A stretch of DNA of 64,000 nt from Dictyobacter formicarum. Its GTDB lineage: Bacteria; Chloroflexota; Ktedonobacteria; Ktedonobacterales; Ktedonobacteraceae. The stretch spans positions 451,889 through 515,888 of the forward strand of contig NZ_BNJJ01000004.1 of the NCBI RefSeq assembly GCF_016587435.1, read 5' to 3'. Below are positions 50,701 to 59,257 of the stretch, piece after piece (position 1 is the first letter of the stretch; each line of letters begins with the position of its first letter). Below the pieces are notes generated by a model. The model saw only the letters and a list, made by a program, of their open reading frames with translations, was not told the origin of the DNA and made no database searches. Position numbers and translations under genes: made by a program.

Positions 50701-51182
50701 TCTATAATGCCCTCAAAGCGTGTGATGTGAAAATTATTTCAGCGCTGCCAGAGACATGGCTGGTGCATCTCATCCGCATGGCTGATGAAGACCCAGACAT
50801 GCAGTTGGTGCGCATTGCCAAAGAAGAAGAGGCCATTGGTATCTCAGCTGGCGCCCACCTGGCCGGTGTGAATAGCGCCCTGTTGATGCAGAATCATGGC
50901 TTCCTGGCCGCCATCAACCCGATTGTTTCGCTGGCCCTCTTGTATAAAATCCCCCTGGTGATGCTGATAAGTTATCGAGGTCACATGGGCGAAAAGGACG
51001 CCTGGCAAACACAGGGTGGCCTGGTGACCGAACCAATATTGCGTTCCCTGAACATCCCTATCTGGCATCTGAACAATGCGGTGGACATTGATCGTCGCAT
51101 CAAAGATGCGCAGACGCTGGCCCATGCAGCCCTGCATCCAGTCGCTATTTTATTGTCGCGTGAATTGATGTGGGAGGAATGA
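50670..51182 (+). CDS. ThDP-dependent decarboxylase, alpha (PYR) subunit, ComD-like
   Basis: A 170-residue protein like the alpha subunit of sulfopyruvate/phosphonopyruvate decarboxylases. It carries the pyrimidine-binding domain with the conserved Glu in AKEEEAIGISAGAHLAG, which activates thiamine diphosphate. The length equals archaeal ComD (about 170). It starts at TTG 50670, with AGGAGG six bases upstream. The beta subunit gene begins two bases after its stop, so the two form an alpha/beta enzyme. The substrate need not be sulfopyruvate: other 2-oxo acids use the same split fold, and no coenzyme M genes are nearby. Confidence 0.82.
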   Translation: MPVSVSNSKLIYNALKACDVKIISALPETWLVHLIRMADEDPDMQLVRIAKEEEAIGISAGAHLAGVNSALLMQNHGFLAAINPIVSLALLYKIPLVMLISYRGHMGEKDAWQTQGGLVTEPILRSLNIPIWHLNNAVDIDRRIKDAQTLAHAALHPVAILLSRELMWEE

Positions 51183-51184
51183 GT

Positions 51185-51760
51185 ATGCTCCGAGCGGATG
51201 CCTTAAAAACTATTTATCCCGACATTCAAGAACATATCGTTGTCACCATCATGGGTGCGGTGGCCGTCGAACTGTACAATCTGGGACATCGCCACAACTT
51301 CTTCTATCTGGAGCACGCGATGGGGCTGGCGTCCTCGATGGGATTAGGGATCGCACTGGCCATGCCCCGACACAAGGTTATCGTAATGGATGGTGATGGC
51401 TCACTGCTTATGAATCTGGGGACCCTCAGTACTATGGCGCGCTACAAGCCCGCTAATCTGCTGCATATCGTCTTTGATAATGAGAGCCTGCTCTCGGTGG
51501 GGGGATTTCCCACGGCGACCGCGACCGGCACCGACCTGGCCGGTATCGCTCGCGCTTCTGGTATACCAGTGGTCAAAGAGGCCGATACACCAGAGAGCCT
51601 GAAAGACGCCGTTCAGCAGGCGCTGTCGACTGGGGCAATGACCACCATCGTGTCTAAAGTCGAGGCTGTGGGTCCCAAATCATTTCAGATGGACTTGCCA
51701 CTGCTGGAAAATCGCTTTCAGTTTAAGCGCAAGCTGGCGGAAATGGCTCTCTCTCGCTAA
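51185..51760 (+). CDS. ThDP-dependent decarboxylase, beta (PP) subunit, ComE-like
   Basis: A protein of about 191 residues with the diphosphate-binding motif GDGSLLMNLG followed by the FDNES(L)LSVGG segment, the metal/ThDP signature of the PP domain. It begins at ATG 51185, seven bases after GGGAGG; earlier in-frame starts overlap that site. It is coupled to the alpha subunit gene. Together they decarboxylate a 2-oxo acid to an aldehyde or, for aromatic ketoacids, to a product such as an amine-bearing arene. The exact reaction is unknown. The hydrolase gene follows after 59 bases on the same strand. Confidence 0.82.
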   Translation: MLRADALKTIYPDIQEHIVVTIMGAVAVELYNLGHRHNFFYLEHAMGLASSMGLGIALAMPRHKVIVMDGDGSLLMNLGTLSTMARYKPANLLHIVFDNESLLSVGGFPTATATGTDLAGIARASGIPVVKEADTPESLKDAVQQALSTGAMTTIVSKVEAVGPKSFQMDLPLLENRFQFKRKLAEMALSR

Positions 51761-51819
51761 GCAACCCCTGATCAATCATACTGTCATAAGCTGTCGTGCA
51801 TATAAAAAAGGAGCAACTC

Positions 51820-52608
51820 ATGAGCACTGCCCCGAAGCGAATCCTGGCGCAATTTCTGGAAGAACTACAGACCGGTCAGCTCAAAGTGGTAGACTTAACC
51901 TCATTGCTGGAACCTGAAACGCCAGTCATTGATTTGCCACCGATGTTCGCGCCCTCTCCCGGCGTAACCCTGACAGAGATATCGCATTATGATGAGCGAG
52001 GTCCTGCATGGTATTGGAACGTGCTTAACATGGGAGAGCATACGGGCACGCACTTTGATGCGCCGATTCACTGGATTACGGGCAAAGATCTGCCCAATAA
52101 CTCTACTGATACCATCCCCGCCCGCAAATTTATTGGTCCTGCCTGCGTGATCAACGTCACCGCTGAAGTGGCTCAAGCGCCGGATTTTTTGCTCTCGAAA
52201 GAAGACGTGTTGCGGTGGGAGAACCAGCATGGTCAGATCCCAGCAGGCGCCTGGGTACTGCTATATACAGGTTGGAGCCAGCGCCAGGGACGAGAAGCCT
52301 TCTTAAACATTCAGGCTGACGGAGCACATTCTCCCAGCCTGCAACAAGAATGTATCCAGTTCTTAATCAATGAGCGAGATATTTTGGGGCTGGGAGTTGA
52401 GACCGTTGGCACCGATGCCGGGCAGGCCGGCGGCTTTGATCCACCATTTCCTATGCATACCTTCTTACATGGATCTGGCCGTTTCGGACTTACCAGCCTC
52501 ACCAATCTGGATCAACTCCCACCCACGGGGGCGATTGTGATTGCCGCCCCCCTCAAAATTCTCAAAGGCTCGGGTAGCCCGCTGCGAGTGATCGCAATTA
52601 CCGAATAA
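51820..52608 (+). CDS. Cyclase-family metal hydrolase (kynurenine formamidase/isatin hydrolase-like)
   Basis: A 262-residue protein of the cyclase family (PF04199). The metal-binding motif GEHTGTHFDAPIHW (about 76-89) matches HxGTHxDxPxH of kynurenine formamidase and isatin hydrolase, which open amide bonds with Mn or Zn. GTDAGQAG and the terminal PLKILKGSGSPLRVIAI also fit. The ATG at 51820 has AAGGAG six bases upstream. It is the third gene of the operon with the split decarboxylase. Hydrolysis followed by decarboxylation of the resulting keto acid is a possible joint pathway. A hairpin follows. Confidence 0.85.
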   Translation: MSTAPKRILAQFLEELQTGQLKVVDLTSLLEPETPVIDLPPMFAPSPGVTLTEISHYDERGPAWYWNVLNMGEHTGTHFDAPIHWITGKDLPNNSTDTIPARKFIGPACVINVTAEVAQAPDFLLSKEDVLRWENQHGQIPAGAWVLLYTGWSQRQGREAFLNIQADGAHSPSLQQECIQFLINERDILGLGVETVGTDAGQAGGFDPPFPMHTFLHGSGRFGLTSLTNLDQLPPTGAIVIAAPLKILKGSGSPLRVIAITE

Positions 52609-52643
52609 GCTGTTTCAGCACGCCAATCCGATAGTGTAGATGG

Positions 52644-52689
52644 CAGAGAGGAAAAAGATCATCCTTCTCCTCTTGACTTTGCCTCTCTG
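52644..52689 (+). terminator. Hairpin after the decarboxylase/cyclase operon
   Basis: CAGAGAGG (52644-52651) pairs with CCTCTCTG (52682-52689), with a long, partly paired loop, 36 bases after the stop. Confidence 0.5.
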
Positions 52690-52704
52690 TTCTTGCTATA
52701 TTAA

Positions 52705-52732
52705 CTATACGTATAGCGAATGAATATTCGCA
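52705..52732 (+). promoter_or_regulatory. Adjacent palindromes upstream of the TetR gene
   Basis: CTATACGTATAG (52705-52716, perfect palindrome) abuts GCGAAT-GAAT-ATTCGC (52717-52732). These are typical TetR operator forms, 44 bases before the TetR start, suggesting autoregulation. Confidence 0.55.
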
Positions 52733-52775
52733 TGCTAAAATATGTGGTGCTATTTAGAGAGCGGAGGAGACAACC

Positions 52776-53417
52776 ATGAACGATCGGGGAAAGAGCACCC
52801 GAAGAACAGAAGCTGCCGCAGCCAGCAAACAAGCGATTTTGGACGCTGCTGAAACAGTGTTTGCTGAAAAAGGGTATGATGCGGCAAGCCTCCAGGAAAT
52901 CTGTGATCTGGCAGGAATTACACGTGGATTGCCGAACTACTTTTTTGGCTCGAAGGAGGGACTCTATCGCGCCGTTCTTGAACGGACATTTACGCGTTCG
53001 CAAGATCTGATCACGTTTATCCATGAACAGGCACATGCTCCTGATGTCAATGCGCAAGAGATTCTGCGCGTGGTCATTGAGCGCCTGTTTGATGACTTGA
53101 CGACCCATCCGACTTTTGTTCGCTTGACCGAGTGGGAAGCCTTACATGGAACCCGCGATCTGGGGTCTCTTCCCGCTCAACTCCAACTCTTGCGCGAGGC
53201 TGTACAGGCTTTGCAAGAGGATTTAGGGTGGCAAGGCAATGCAGAGCAATTTCTCATTGATCTCACCGCTCTCTGCTGGTTCCCAATGGCCCACGCGGAA
53301 ACGTTCCTCAGGCCATTAGGTGTCAATGTCCATGATCCCGACTTCCGTGCTCGATATAAGCAGCATATTGTCCATCTGCTGCTTGGAGACAGCCATGACC
53401 GTCCCAATGTAAGCTAG
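52776..53417 (+). CDS. TetR-family transcriptional regulator
   Basis: A 213-residue TetR protein. The HTH is at about 18-65 (AILDAAETVFAEKGYDAASLQEICDLAGITRGLPNYFF), followed by a helical ligand domain with a conserved TEWEALHG region (about 115) as in YfiR/TetR_C relatives. The ATG is behind GGAGGAG. It sits between the decarboxylase operon and the membrane-anchored hydrolase gene. A related GCGAAT-containing palindrome lies before both its own gene and the hydrolase gene, so it may control the hydrolase/DUF3995 pair as well as itself. Confidence 0.9.
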   Translation: MNDRGKSTRRTEAAAASKQAILDAAETVFAEKGYDAASLQEICDLAGITRGLPNYFFGSKEGLYRAVLERTFTRSQDLITFIHEQAHAPDVNAQEILRVVIERLFDDLTTHPTFVRLTEWEALHGTRDLGSLPAQLQLLREAVQALQEDLGWQGNAEQFLIDLTALCWFPMAHAETFLRPLGVNVHDPDFRARYKQHIVHLLLGDSHDRPNVS

Positions 53418-53460
53418 CTCATCCTTTTCTGGCAATGAACATTGTTTTTTTGGCTGTTTG

Positions 53461-53489
53461 ATTCGCTGTATGTTCAGCGAATATATAAT
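53461..53489 (+). promoter_or_regulatory. Operator and -10 box before the hydrolase/DUF3995 genes
   Basis: ATTCGCTG (53461-53468), a 6-base spacer and CAGCGAAT (53475-53482) form a perfect inverted repeat, followed by TATAAT (about 53484-53489). The arm shares AGCGAAT with the repeat before the TetR gene. Confidence 0.55.
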
Positions 53490-53509
53490 AACGAGAAAAA
53501 GAGAATCAT

Positions 53510-54505
53510 ATGAAACGCTTCTGGTTAAAGCACAAGTGGCTACGTCGAACAACGTATAGTTTTGTTACTTTGTTATCACTTTGTTTCATCGTCTTGTTGT
53601 CTGTTGCTTATGTCTACATGCCCCAGGAGGATCACGCCCATACACCTGCCTACCTGGCACAGATCCAGGAGCAGCACCTTGATCACTACATTGATGCAGG
53701 TAACTTTCGTTTGCACTATCTGCACGAAGGGAGCGGAGAACCAGTCGTATTCATGCCCGGTGGTGGCGCCTGGATCTATGAATTCCGTAATATCGTTGCC
53801 GCTCTGGCACCACATTACTCGGTCTATGTGATCGATCCGCCGGGCGATGGGTATACAACTCCGACCACAAAAAATCCCGACTTTACTACCATCTACACGC
53901 TGGACTCGATTGACCGGTCATTGCTGATGTTTATGAATACGCTGCACATTTCCAGGGCAGTATTTGGCGGTAATTCCTGGGGCGGCGGAATGGCTCTGTA
54001 CTTTACTGAGAAGCACCCTGAGAGGGTAATCAAATATGTAGGCATGGATAATGCAGGCTTAGATCTGCCCGATCCCTGGTTTTACGAACTCGCAAAGTGG
54101 TCCGTATGGGGCGAAGCCACAATGAAACTCTCTATGCCGACAAGCGCTGATGCGGCGAAGCAGTTGTTAGAGGGACTCCTGTTCGATAAGTCAAAGGTTA
54201 CAGCAGACATGGCTCAGGAACTCTATCCTCAACTGACGTTTCATCGCAACCTGGTCTCACAGTGGGTGCTGGAACGCAACCTTCATTGGAGCGTGACCGA
54301 CCAACTCATTCCAAAGATGAAGACACCAACCTTGGTCATCTGGGGCAAACAAGATACGATTGAGGACTCATCCAGCTATGTTCAGCGCTGGCACCGATTG
54401 GATCCTCAGGCCAGCATTGTCGTGCTCGATCATGCCGGGCATCTCGTTTATGACGATCAGCCTGAAAAAGTGAATCAGTTGCTCTTGAGCTTTTTAGCAG
54501 CATAG
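53510..54505 (+). CDS. Membrane-anchored alpha/beta hydrolase
   Basis: A 331-residue protein. An N-terminal basic stretch and hydrophobic helix (about 15-37) anchor or export it. The hydrolase domain has the oxyanion motif MPGGGAWIYEF, the nucleophile Ser156 in GGNSWGG, the acid in WGKQDTIED and the His in LDHAGHLVYDD, so a complete triad. The fold is that of lipase/esterase or haloperoxidase-like hydrolases; the substrate is unknown. The ribosome site is weak (AAGAG). The DUF3995 gene starts 16 bases after its stop, so they are co-transcribed from the promoter at about 53480. Confidence 0.85.
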   Translation: MKRFWLKHKWLRRTTYSFVTLLSLCFIVLLSVAYVYMPQEDHAHTPAYLAQIQEQHLDHYIDAGNFRLHYLHEGSGEPVVFMPGGGAWIYEFRNIVAALAPHYSVYVIDPPGDGYTTPTTKNPDFTTIYTLDSIDRSLLMFMNTLHISRAVFGGNSWGGGMALYFTEKHPERVIKYVGMDNAGLDLPDPWFYELAKWSVWGEATMKLSMPTSADAAKQLLEGLLFDKSKVTADMAQELYPQLTFHRNLVSQWVLERNLHWSVTDQLIPKMKTPTLVIWGKQDTIEDSSSYVQRWHRLDPQASIVVLDHAGHLVYDDQPEKVNQLLLSFLAA

Positions 54506-54521
54506 GGAAAGGGAGAAAATA

Positions 54522-54974
54522 ATGAGTCAATATGTAAAAGAACTCGCAGGAATACTCGTAGCATCAGTGCTTGTTGTAGATGGTTTACTGCATGCATACT
54601 GGGCTACAGGTCAACTCTGGCCTGCACGGAATAAGCTTTCCCTGGCACAGGCGGTACTCAACATAAACAAAACGCGATCTTTCAGACCAGCAGTTCTGGT
54701 TCCACTCGCCTGTCTGCTATTTTGTGGCGCGCTGATCGTGCTAGCTCGGGTTCATCATCTGGGGATGTTTGGACTGCTCATTCCGGATTTGTTGCTCCAA
54801 TCTGGCATCCTGGTGGTTGCCGTTGGGTTCCTTCTGCGTGGTCTAGCAGGCATTGTGTGGGTGCTACGGCTGGCTGTATCCAGGAGCGAACTGTTCTACA
54901 AGCTCAATCTTATAGTCTACACGCCCGTTTGCCTGGTGCTCTTTGTCGCTGCGGTGGCAGCAGCGTCTTTCTAA
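54522..54974 (+). CDS. DUF3995-family membrane protein
   Basis: A 150-residue protein with four hydrophobic helices. The N-terminal LLHAYWATGQLWPA is the signature of DUF3995, whose members are four-helix membrane proteins of unknown role. AAAGGGAG lies nine bases before the ATG. It is co-oriented and closely spaced with the membrane-anchored hydrolase. No catalytic residues can be proposed. Confidence 0.82.
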   Translation: MSQYVKELAGILVASVLVVDGLLHAYWATGQLWPARNKLSLAQAVLNINKTRSFRPAVLVPLACLLFCGALIVLARVHHLGMFGLLIPDLLLQSGILVVAVGFLLRGLAGIVWVLRLAVSRSELFYKLNLIVYTPVCLVLFVAAVAAASF

Positions 54975-55096
54975 CATTTGAGTCGAGTACTTCCCAGATA
55001 ATCTGCATCCTGGTCGCCTCATGCCCCCAGGTAATCGAGCAATGTGGAGCGGTCTGAGAACGAACCAGGATGTGTGAATTGTTGAAACTTGAGTTC

Positions 55097-56293
55097 TCAA
55101 GGAGCAGAGAATTGTACCTCTGGATAGGCGTTGGTCGGTTCCCGCAGGAGCGGAGAGGGCTTATTGTTCAGATAGGTATCGAAGAAGGTGCGCACATAGG
55201 TGCGGGTGATCTGTATGCCGCGCTGGCCGTCGATGGAGCCGAGCAGGCCGAAGAGGCGCAGCGGCGAGAAGTAGACGGCGTAGTCTGAGAAGTTGAAGTG
55301 CTCGGTGTTTTTGACGCTGAGGTCATAGCTCGAGTCCTTTGGGACCGTGCGCAGGATCGTATGAACCTTGTTCTGAAACGAACGACAGTCGGCATCGGAG
55401 CAGGCGCCTGGATCGTGCTGCATGACCATGAACGGCTGGGTGACTCCCGACTGCGCGACGCTGCCGAACAGGGCGCCATCGATGTCTATGCCAGCCTTGC
55501 AGCGCGCATCCATATGGCAGACCTGGGCGGCCGTAGCACCCCCGAAGGAATGTCCAAACAGGCCCAGCCGCGTGAGATCGAGGTGCTGGCTGAATATATT
55601 TCCAGGCTGCGCATTCAACGTATCAAGCTGATTCATGGTAAAGATCACGTCCTGCGCCCACACCTGAATGATCCGATCACCTGCCACTTGCAGGTTCGCA
55701 CCGTCCTCGACTTTTCCGGCATTGGTTGCCTCCGCCACGCGACCATCCGGGAAGGCCACCACGTCAGCGCTATAGGTTGGGTTGATGGCGAAAATGATGT
55801 AGCCGTGGCTGGCCAGATCCTCAAGCAAAGTGGTGTACTGGGTGGGAATCTTACCCATGCCCGGCTCAAAGATAAGCACAGGATAGCGTTCTGAGCTGCT
55901 GGATAGCGGTGCATGATCGATGCTATGGGTCTGAATGGAATCGTTGCTTTGCATGATCTGGTTGTCGTTGGCCTGCCCCCATTTCGCCGGCAGATATGGC
56001 GCGGACTGCGAGCCCGACGTATGCGCGGCTGGATACCAACTCCAGACGACCAGCTCTCTTTTTTGCCCCGCGTGAGGTGCGAATGGATCGACACGCGACC
56101 GATCGGTCCAATCATATTCCATGCGCCCAACGGCAAACGGACCGCTCGGCGCGGGCAGCGCCACCGTCCGATGGCGCTGAATCTCGATAAACGCAACCCC
56201 CGAGACAATGATAACGATCAGAATGAGCAGAAGAGACAGGAAAATCCTGATCAGCCGCTTCAGTCCTGGCCGCAAAGGTAAACGCGAAAGCAT
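55097..56293 (-). CDS. PAF-acetylhydrolase-like lipase/esterase, membrane-anchored
   Basis: A 398-residue protein. The N-terminal signal or anchor helix is at about 15-37, and VGRMEYDWTDRSRVDPF and ELVVWSWYPA (80-89) match the start of platelet-activating-factor acetylhydrolase-type lipases. The nucleophile Ser249 is in GLFGHSFGGATA, the acid Asp in GIDIDGALFG (about 274-276), and the His in NTEHFNFSDY. FIGGSSGG-type elbows of the other hydrolases here differ, so it is not a duplicate. The ATG has GAGGAG upstream. It probably cleaves short acyl esters outside the membrane. The gene is richer in GC than its neighbours. Confidence 0.85.
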   Translation of the reverse strand: MLSRLPLRPGLKRLIRIFLSLLLILIVIIVSGVAFIEIQRHRTVALPAPSGPFAVGRMEYDWTDRSRVDPFAPHAGQKRELVVWSWYPAAHTSGSQSAPYLPAKWGQANDNQIMQSNDSIQTHSIDHAPLSSSSERYPVLIFEPGMGKIPTQYTTLLEDLASHGYIIFAINPTYSADVVAFPDGRVAEATNAGKVEDGANLQVAGDRIIQVWAQDVIFTMNQLDTLNAQPGNIFSQHLDLTRLGLFGHSFGGATAAQVCHMDARCKAGIDIDGALFGSVAQSGVTQPFMVMQHDPGACSDADCRSFQNKVHTILRTVPKDSSYDLSVKNTEHFNFSDYAVYFSPLRLFGLLGSIDGQRGIQITRTYVRTFFDTYLNNKPSPLLREPTNAYPEVQFSAP

Positions 56294-56499
56294 GTAGAGC
56301 TCCTCTCTATATCATAAAACGTATTATTACGTTGAGCGTAGTATAGAGAAAGCTCAATGGGCCGCCAAGCGGTTCGGGCGCCGCTCGAAGCGTCCCGGGA
56401 ACGAATGAATGGCACACAGGTGCACCCCCATATGTTCGCATCATGTGTCCGATTGCTTCTCTGTGCTCGAATGCTCGATATGAATGTGGTCACCTCATC

Positions 56500-57822
56500 T
56501 TAAAACCAATCTGAAGTAGGTATCCAGGTCCGTCCGGTGGGAAAGAGGATTGTGAGCACAGTGACGAGATCGCTAGTCAGTTGGTGCTCGCGTAGCTGTA
56601 TCGCTCTTGTAATGGGACAATAACCAAAAATTGCCTGTGTAAAAGCTTGTGGGGTTAATATAAAGGTATGCTCGGTATTACCTGGCTCATTTAACAGCTG
56701 AAGATCCTCACCAACGATATGCAGTGTGAACGCTTCGTCGCCTATCAGCAGAGAAATATCACCTGACCAGTGGGCTAACGACTGCTGCCAGCGAGCCTGC
56801 CATTCTGGCAGCATTGCTCGTGCCAAAGCAGATAAGTTCACCAGACGGGCCATCCAGCCCGCGTTCTGATGACGAAAGGTCTGTTCTCGCATAGCCCAAC
56901 CAAAGACTGGCATGTCCCAGGTGGAAATGTCAATGACCTCCAGATTTTCACCCAGCCACTGCACCACAGGGGACGTGGGCGGTATGCTATAACGAATAAT
57001 CTCTGATGCTGTTTGATCGCTCTCTTCTTTTCCTGATCGTACATGGTATTGAAGCAAAGCAGCAGCAGCCGGCCAATCATCAACTGCCAGTTCCCATACC
57101 TGAGTGCCGGCTAAGAAGAAAGGGCCTCTTGCTTGAGTAGCAGCCAGGAAGAGATATCCTCTCACCTGGTCGGCAGGATCAGTTGCCACCAACAGGTGTT
57201 CCAGCTTAATGTGCTGCATCCAATGGATCTGCTGCTCAATTGACCTTTCAAAACTTCCGGTGTAGATGCCCAGATGGCGCTCATAGAGCGTGAGCAAACT
57301 TGTCGCGTCTTCCAGTGTCGCTTGACGCACTGAGTAGGGACTCTCCGCCAACGCCAGGATGGCTTGACGATCGAATTCTAATGTGGACAGGTCATACACA
57401 TCGCAGTAGCCATAACGGTGATAAAATTTCGGAATGCCATCGAGTAGCAGCAAGGGATACTCATGAGCTTGCGCGTACGCAATCGCATCGTGCATCAGCG
57501 CAGTTGCTACACCTTGATTGCGAGCTTCGGCACGTGTGTAGACCCCTCCGATACAGCCAGTGGCAAGCCGAGCGGTTCCCACACGCAACAGACGCTCATA
57601 GATCCTGTAACCCCCAAGGTGTTCATCGTTGTGATACGCGCTGCGTACCTGCTCTTTACGATAGCCAGGGAGAGAAATGAGTTTGCGTAGCAGCCGATCC
57701 ACTGTATCCTTTGGTAAAGGGTCAGGAGAAAAAGACTGGGCTACTTCAACATATCCTTGTATATGATCTGTAAGTTCATCTGGAGAGTGGGGTGGTCGAA
57801 TGAGAAAAGAAGATGTTATCAT
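56500..57822 (-). CDS. GNAT acetyltransferase with SCP2-like C-terminus (Eis family)
   Basis: A protein of about 440 residues with the three-part Eis layout: an N-terminal GNAT domain, a second degenerate GNAT domain (about 150-300) and a sterol-carrier-like C-terminal domain (about 310-440) ending in the free carboxylate region. The acetyl-CoA loop is GCIGGVYTRAEARNQGVATALM, and FYHRYGYCDVYD marks the end of domain one. Eis proteins acetylate aminoglycosides and other amines; the substrate here is unknown. ATG 57822 is chosen although its ribosome site is weak; a GTG frame to 57879 adds 19 residues. Confidence 0.85.
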   Translation of the reverse strand: MITSSFLIRPPHSPDELTDHIQGYVEVAQSFSPDPLPKDTVDRLLRKLISLPGYRKEQVRSAYHNDEHLGGYRIYERLLRVGTARLATGCIGGVYTRAEARNQGVATALMHDAIAYAQAHEYPLLLLDGIPKFYHRYGYCDVYDLSTLEFDRQAILALAESPYSVRQATLEDATSLLTLYERHLGIYTGSFERSIEQQIHWMQHIKLEHLLVATDPADQVRGYLFLAATQARGPFFLAGTQVWELAVDDWPAAAALLQYHVRSGKEESDQTASEIIRYSIPPTSPVVQWLGENLEVIDISTWDMPVFGWAMREQTFRHQNAGWMARLVNLSALARAMLPEWQARWQQSLAHWSGDISLLIGDEAFTLHIVGEDLQLLNEPGNTEHTFILTPQAFTQAIFGYCPITRAIQLREHQLTSDLVTVLTILFPTGRTWIPTSDWF

Positions 57823-57944
57823 ACGTTCTCGCTTTCTGACTGATTTTATAAGAATCTGTTGCTCTATTCCACCACTCAACGTTTTGAGCTTCTGGCCTTG
57901 AGGCTCAGCACTCCACTCAAGCAGCTGGTCATTCTATTTTTGCG

Positions 57945-58991
57945 TCAAGAGTGCGCAAGGTGTTGATTAATGCGTTTGATGATGGTGGGGCCTTCGTAAA
58001 TAAAGCTGGTATAGATTTGAATCAGGCTGGCACCGGCATCCAGGGTTCGTCTGGCATCGTCGGGTCCGAAAATACCGCCGACTCCTACAATGGGGATCTT
58101 GTTTTCCAGATGCCTGCTGAGGTAGCGGATCACTTCTAATGAGCGTCTGTGTAGTGGGCGGCCGCTGAGCCCGCCGCTTTCGGATGAGTTTTGGCGTAGA
58201 TCGGTACGTGCCAGGGTGGTATTTGTCGCAATAATGCCACGTATATTGCGGTTGAGACAGACCTCGATCACATCATCTAGCTGGCTTTCGGTCAGGTCGG
58301 GAGCGATCTTTACCAGCACCGCTTTGGCTGGACTGCTCGTTTTTTGCGCGATGGTTTCCGTCTCCTGCACGATAGCCTGCAAAAGCCGATCCAGCGGCTC
58401 TTTATCCTGTAATTGGCGCAATCCAGGCGTATTGGGAGAGCTGACATTGATGGTAAAGAAATCTGAAAAAGCATACAGCTTGCGCAGCGAATAGAGGTAA
58501 TCTTCAATAGCTTCCTCTTGAGGCGTGATCTTGGATTTACCTATACTCCAACCGATCGGTATCGCGGGCTTCGGCAGCGTAGATAAACGGGCGTGAATAG
58601 CATCCGCACCATCGTTGGGGAAGCCCATGCGATTAATGAGGGCATTATCCTCCGAGAGCCGAAAAATACGTGGTCGCGCATTGCCTGGTTGGGCGTAGCG
58701 GGTCACGGTGCCCGCTTCAATAAAGCCAAAACCAAGCGCGGCCAGGGCCGGGAGCGCGATGCCATTTTTATCAAAGCCACCGGCGAGCCCGACAGGATTA
58801 GGAAAATGGACGCCAAAGACATCGCGTTCAAGCACCGGTGATTTATATGCATTGGCGGCCTCAATAATTTTGAGGGCGGTTTGACTGTGAGAAAGCGTGG
58901 CCATTCTATTCATTAACCAGTGGTGGGCGATTTCAGGATCGCTGACAGAGGCACGAAACAGGGCCGGACGAATGAGGGCTTTAAATAGCAT
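57945..58991 (-). CDS. pyrD: Dihydroorotate dehydrogenase, class 2 (quinone)
   Basis: A 348-residue FMN enzyme that oxidises dihydroorotate to orotate with quinone as acceptor, the fourth step of pyrimidine synthesis. The N-terminal helices (LFKALIRPALFRASVSDPE) that form the quinone and membrane site mark class 2. GLAGGFDKNG, RMGFPNDG, the base Ser in INVSSPNTPGL, and ATNTTLAR with GVGGIFG are the expected FMN motifs. The ATG at 58991 is preferred to the upstream start at 59009. It is divergent from pyrC, so two pyrimidine genes share one control region. Confidence 0.95.
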   Translation of the reverse strand: MLFKALIRPALFRASVSDPEIAHHWLMNRMATLSHSQTALKIIEAANAYKSPVLERDVFGVHFPNPVGLAGGFDKNGIALPALAALGFGFIEAGTVTRYAQPGNARPRIFRLSEDNALINRMGFPNDGADAIHARLSTLPKPAIPIGWSIGKSKITPQEEAIEDYLYSLRKLYAFSDFFTINVSSPNTPGLRQLQDKEPLDRLLQAIVQETETIAQKTSSPAKAVLVKIAPDLTESQLDDVIEVCLNRNIRGIIATNTTLARTDLRQNSSESGGLSGRPLHRRSLEVIRYLSRHLENKIPIVGVGGIFGPDDARRTLDAGASLIQIYTSFIYEGPTIIKRINQHLAHS

Positions 58992-59097
58992 TGATTCCCT
59001 ATCTTTCAACCTGAGTACGCAGTAAATTAACGTTTCCAGTATAATAGTAATTCAGTATTTTGGGAATAGACCTGTTATAAGTACGCCAGCGTCCGCT

Positions 59098-59184
59098 TGC
59101 GGGCGGGCGCATTCGCGCCCGCACCCTTTTTCATTGATTGGTGCAAAAATCGCGCTCGGCGCGATTTTTGCACCAATCAATGAA
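59098..59184. repeat. Tandem palindromes in the pyrD-pyrC spacer
   Basis: TGCGGGCG (59098-59105) pairs with 59116-59123, and a perfect 26-bp inverted repeat with a 3-base loop spans 59130-59184. The large stem lies between divergent promoters, so it is more likely a repeat element, protein site or RNA leader of pyrC than a terminator. Confidence 0.6.
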
Positions 59185-59257
59185 ATCTGATACCCATGGG
59201 ATTCTGGCGTTCGTAAACATGCGGAGTAGCGATATATTAAATGAGGAGAGCATAGAT

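Noticed and set aside
59138..59257. Longer pyrC start at 59138
   Set aside because: Would translate the large palindrome; GAGGAG before the ATG at 59258 and the domain start there are decisive.
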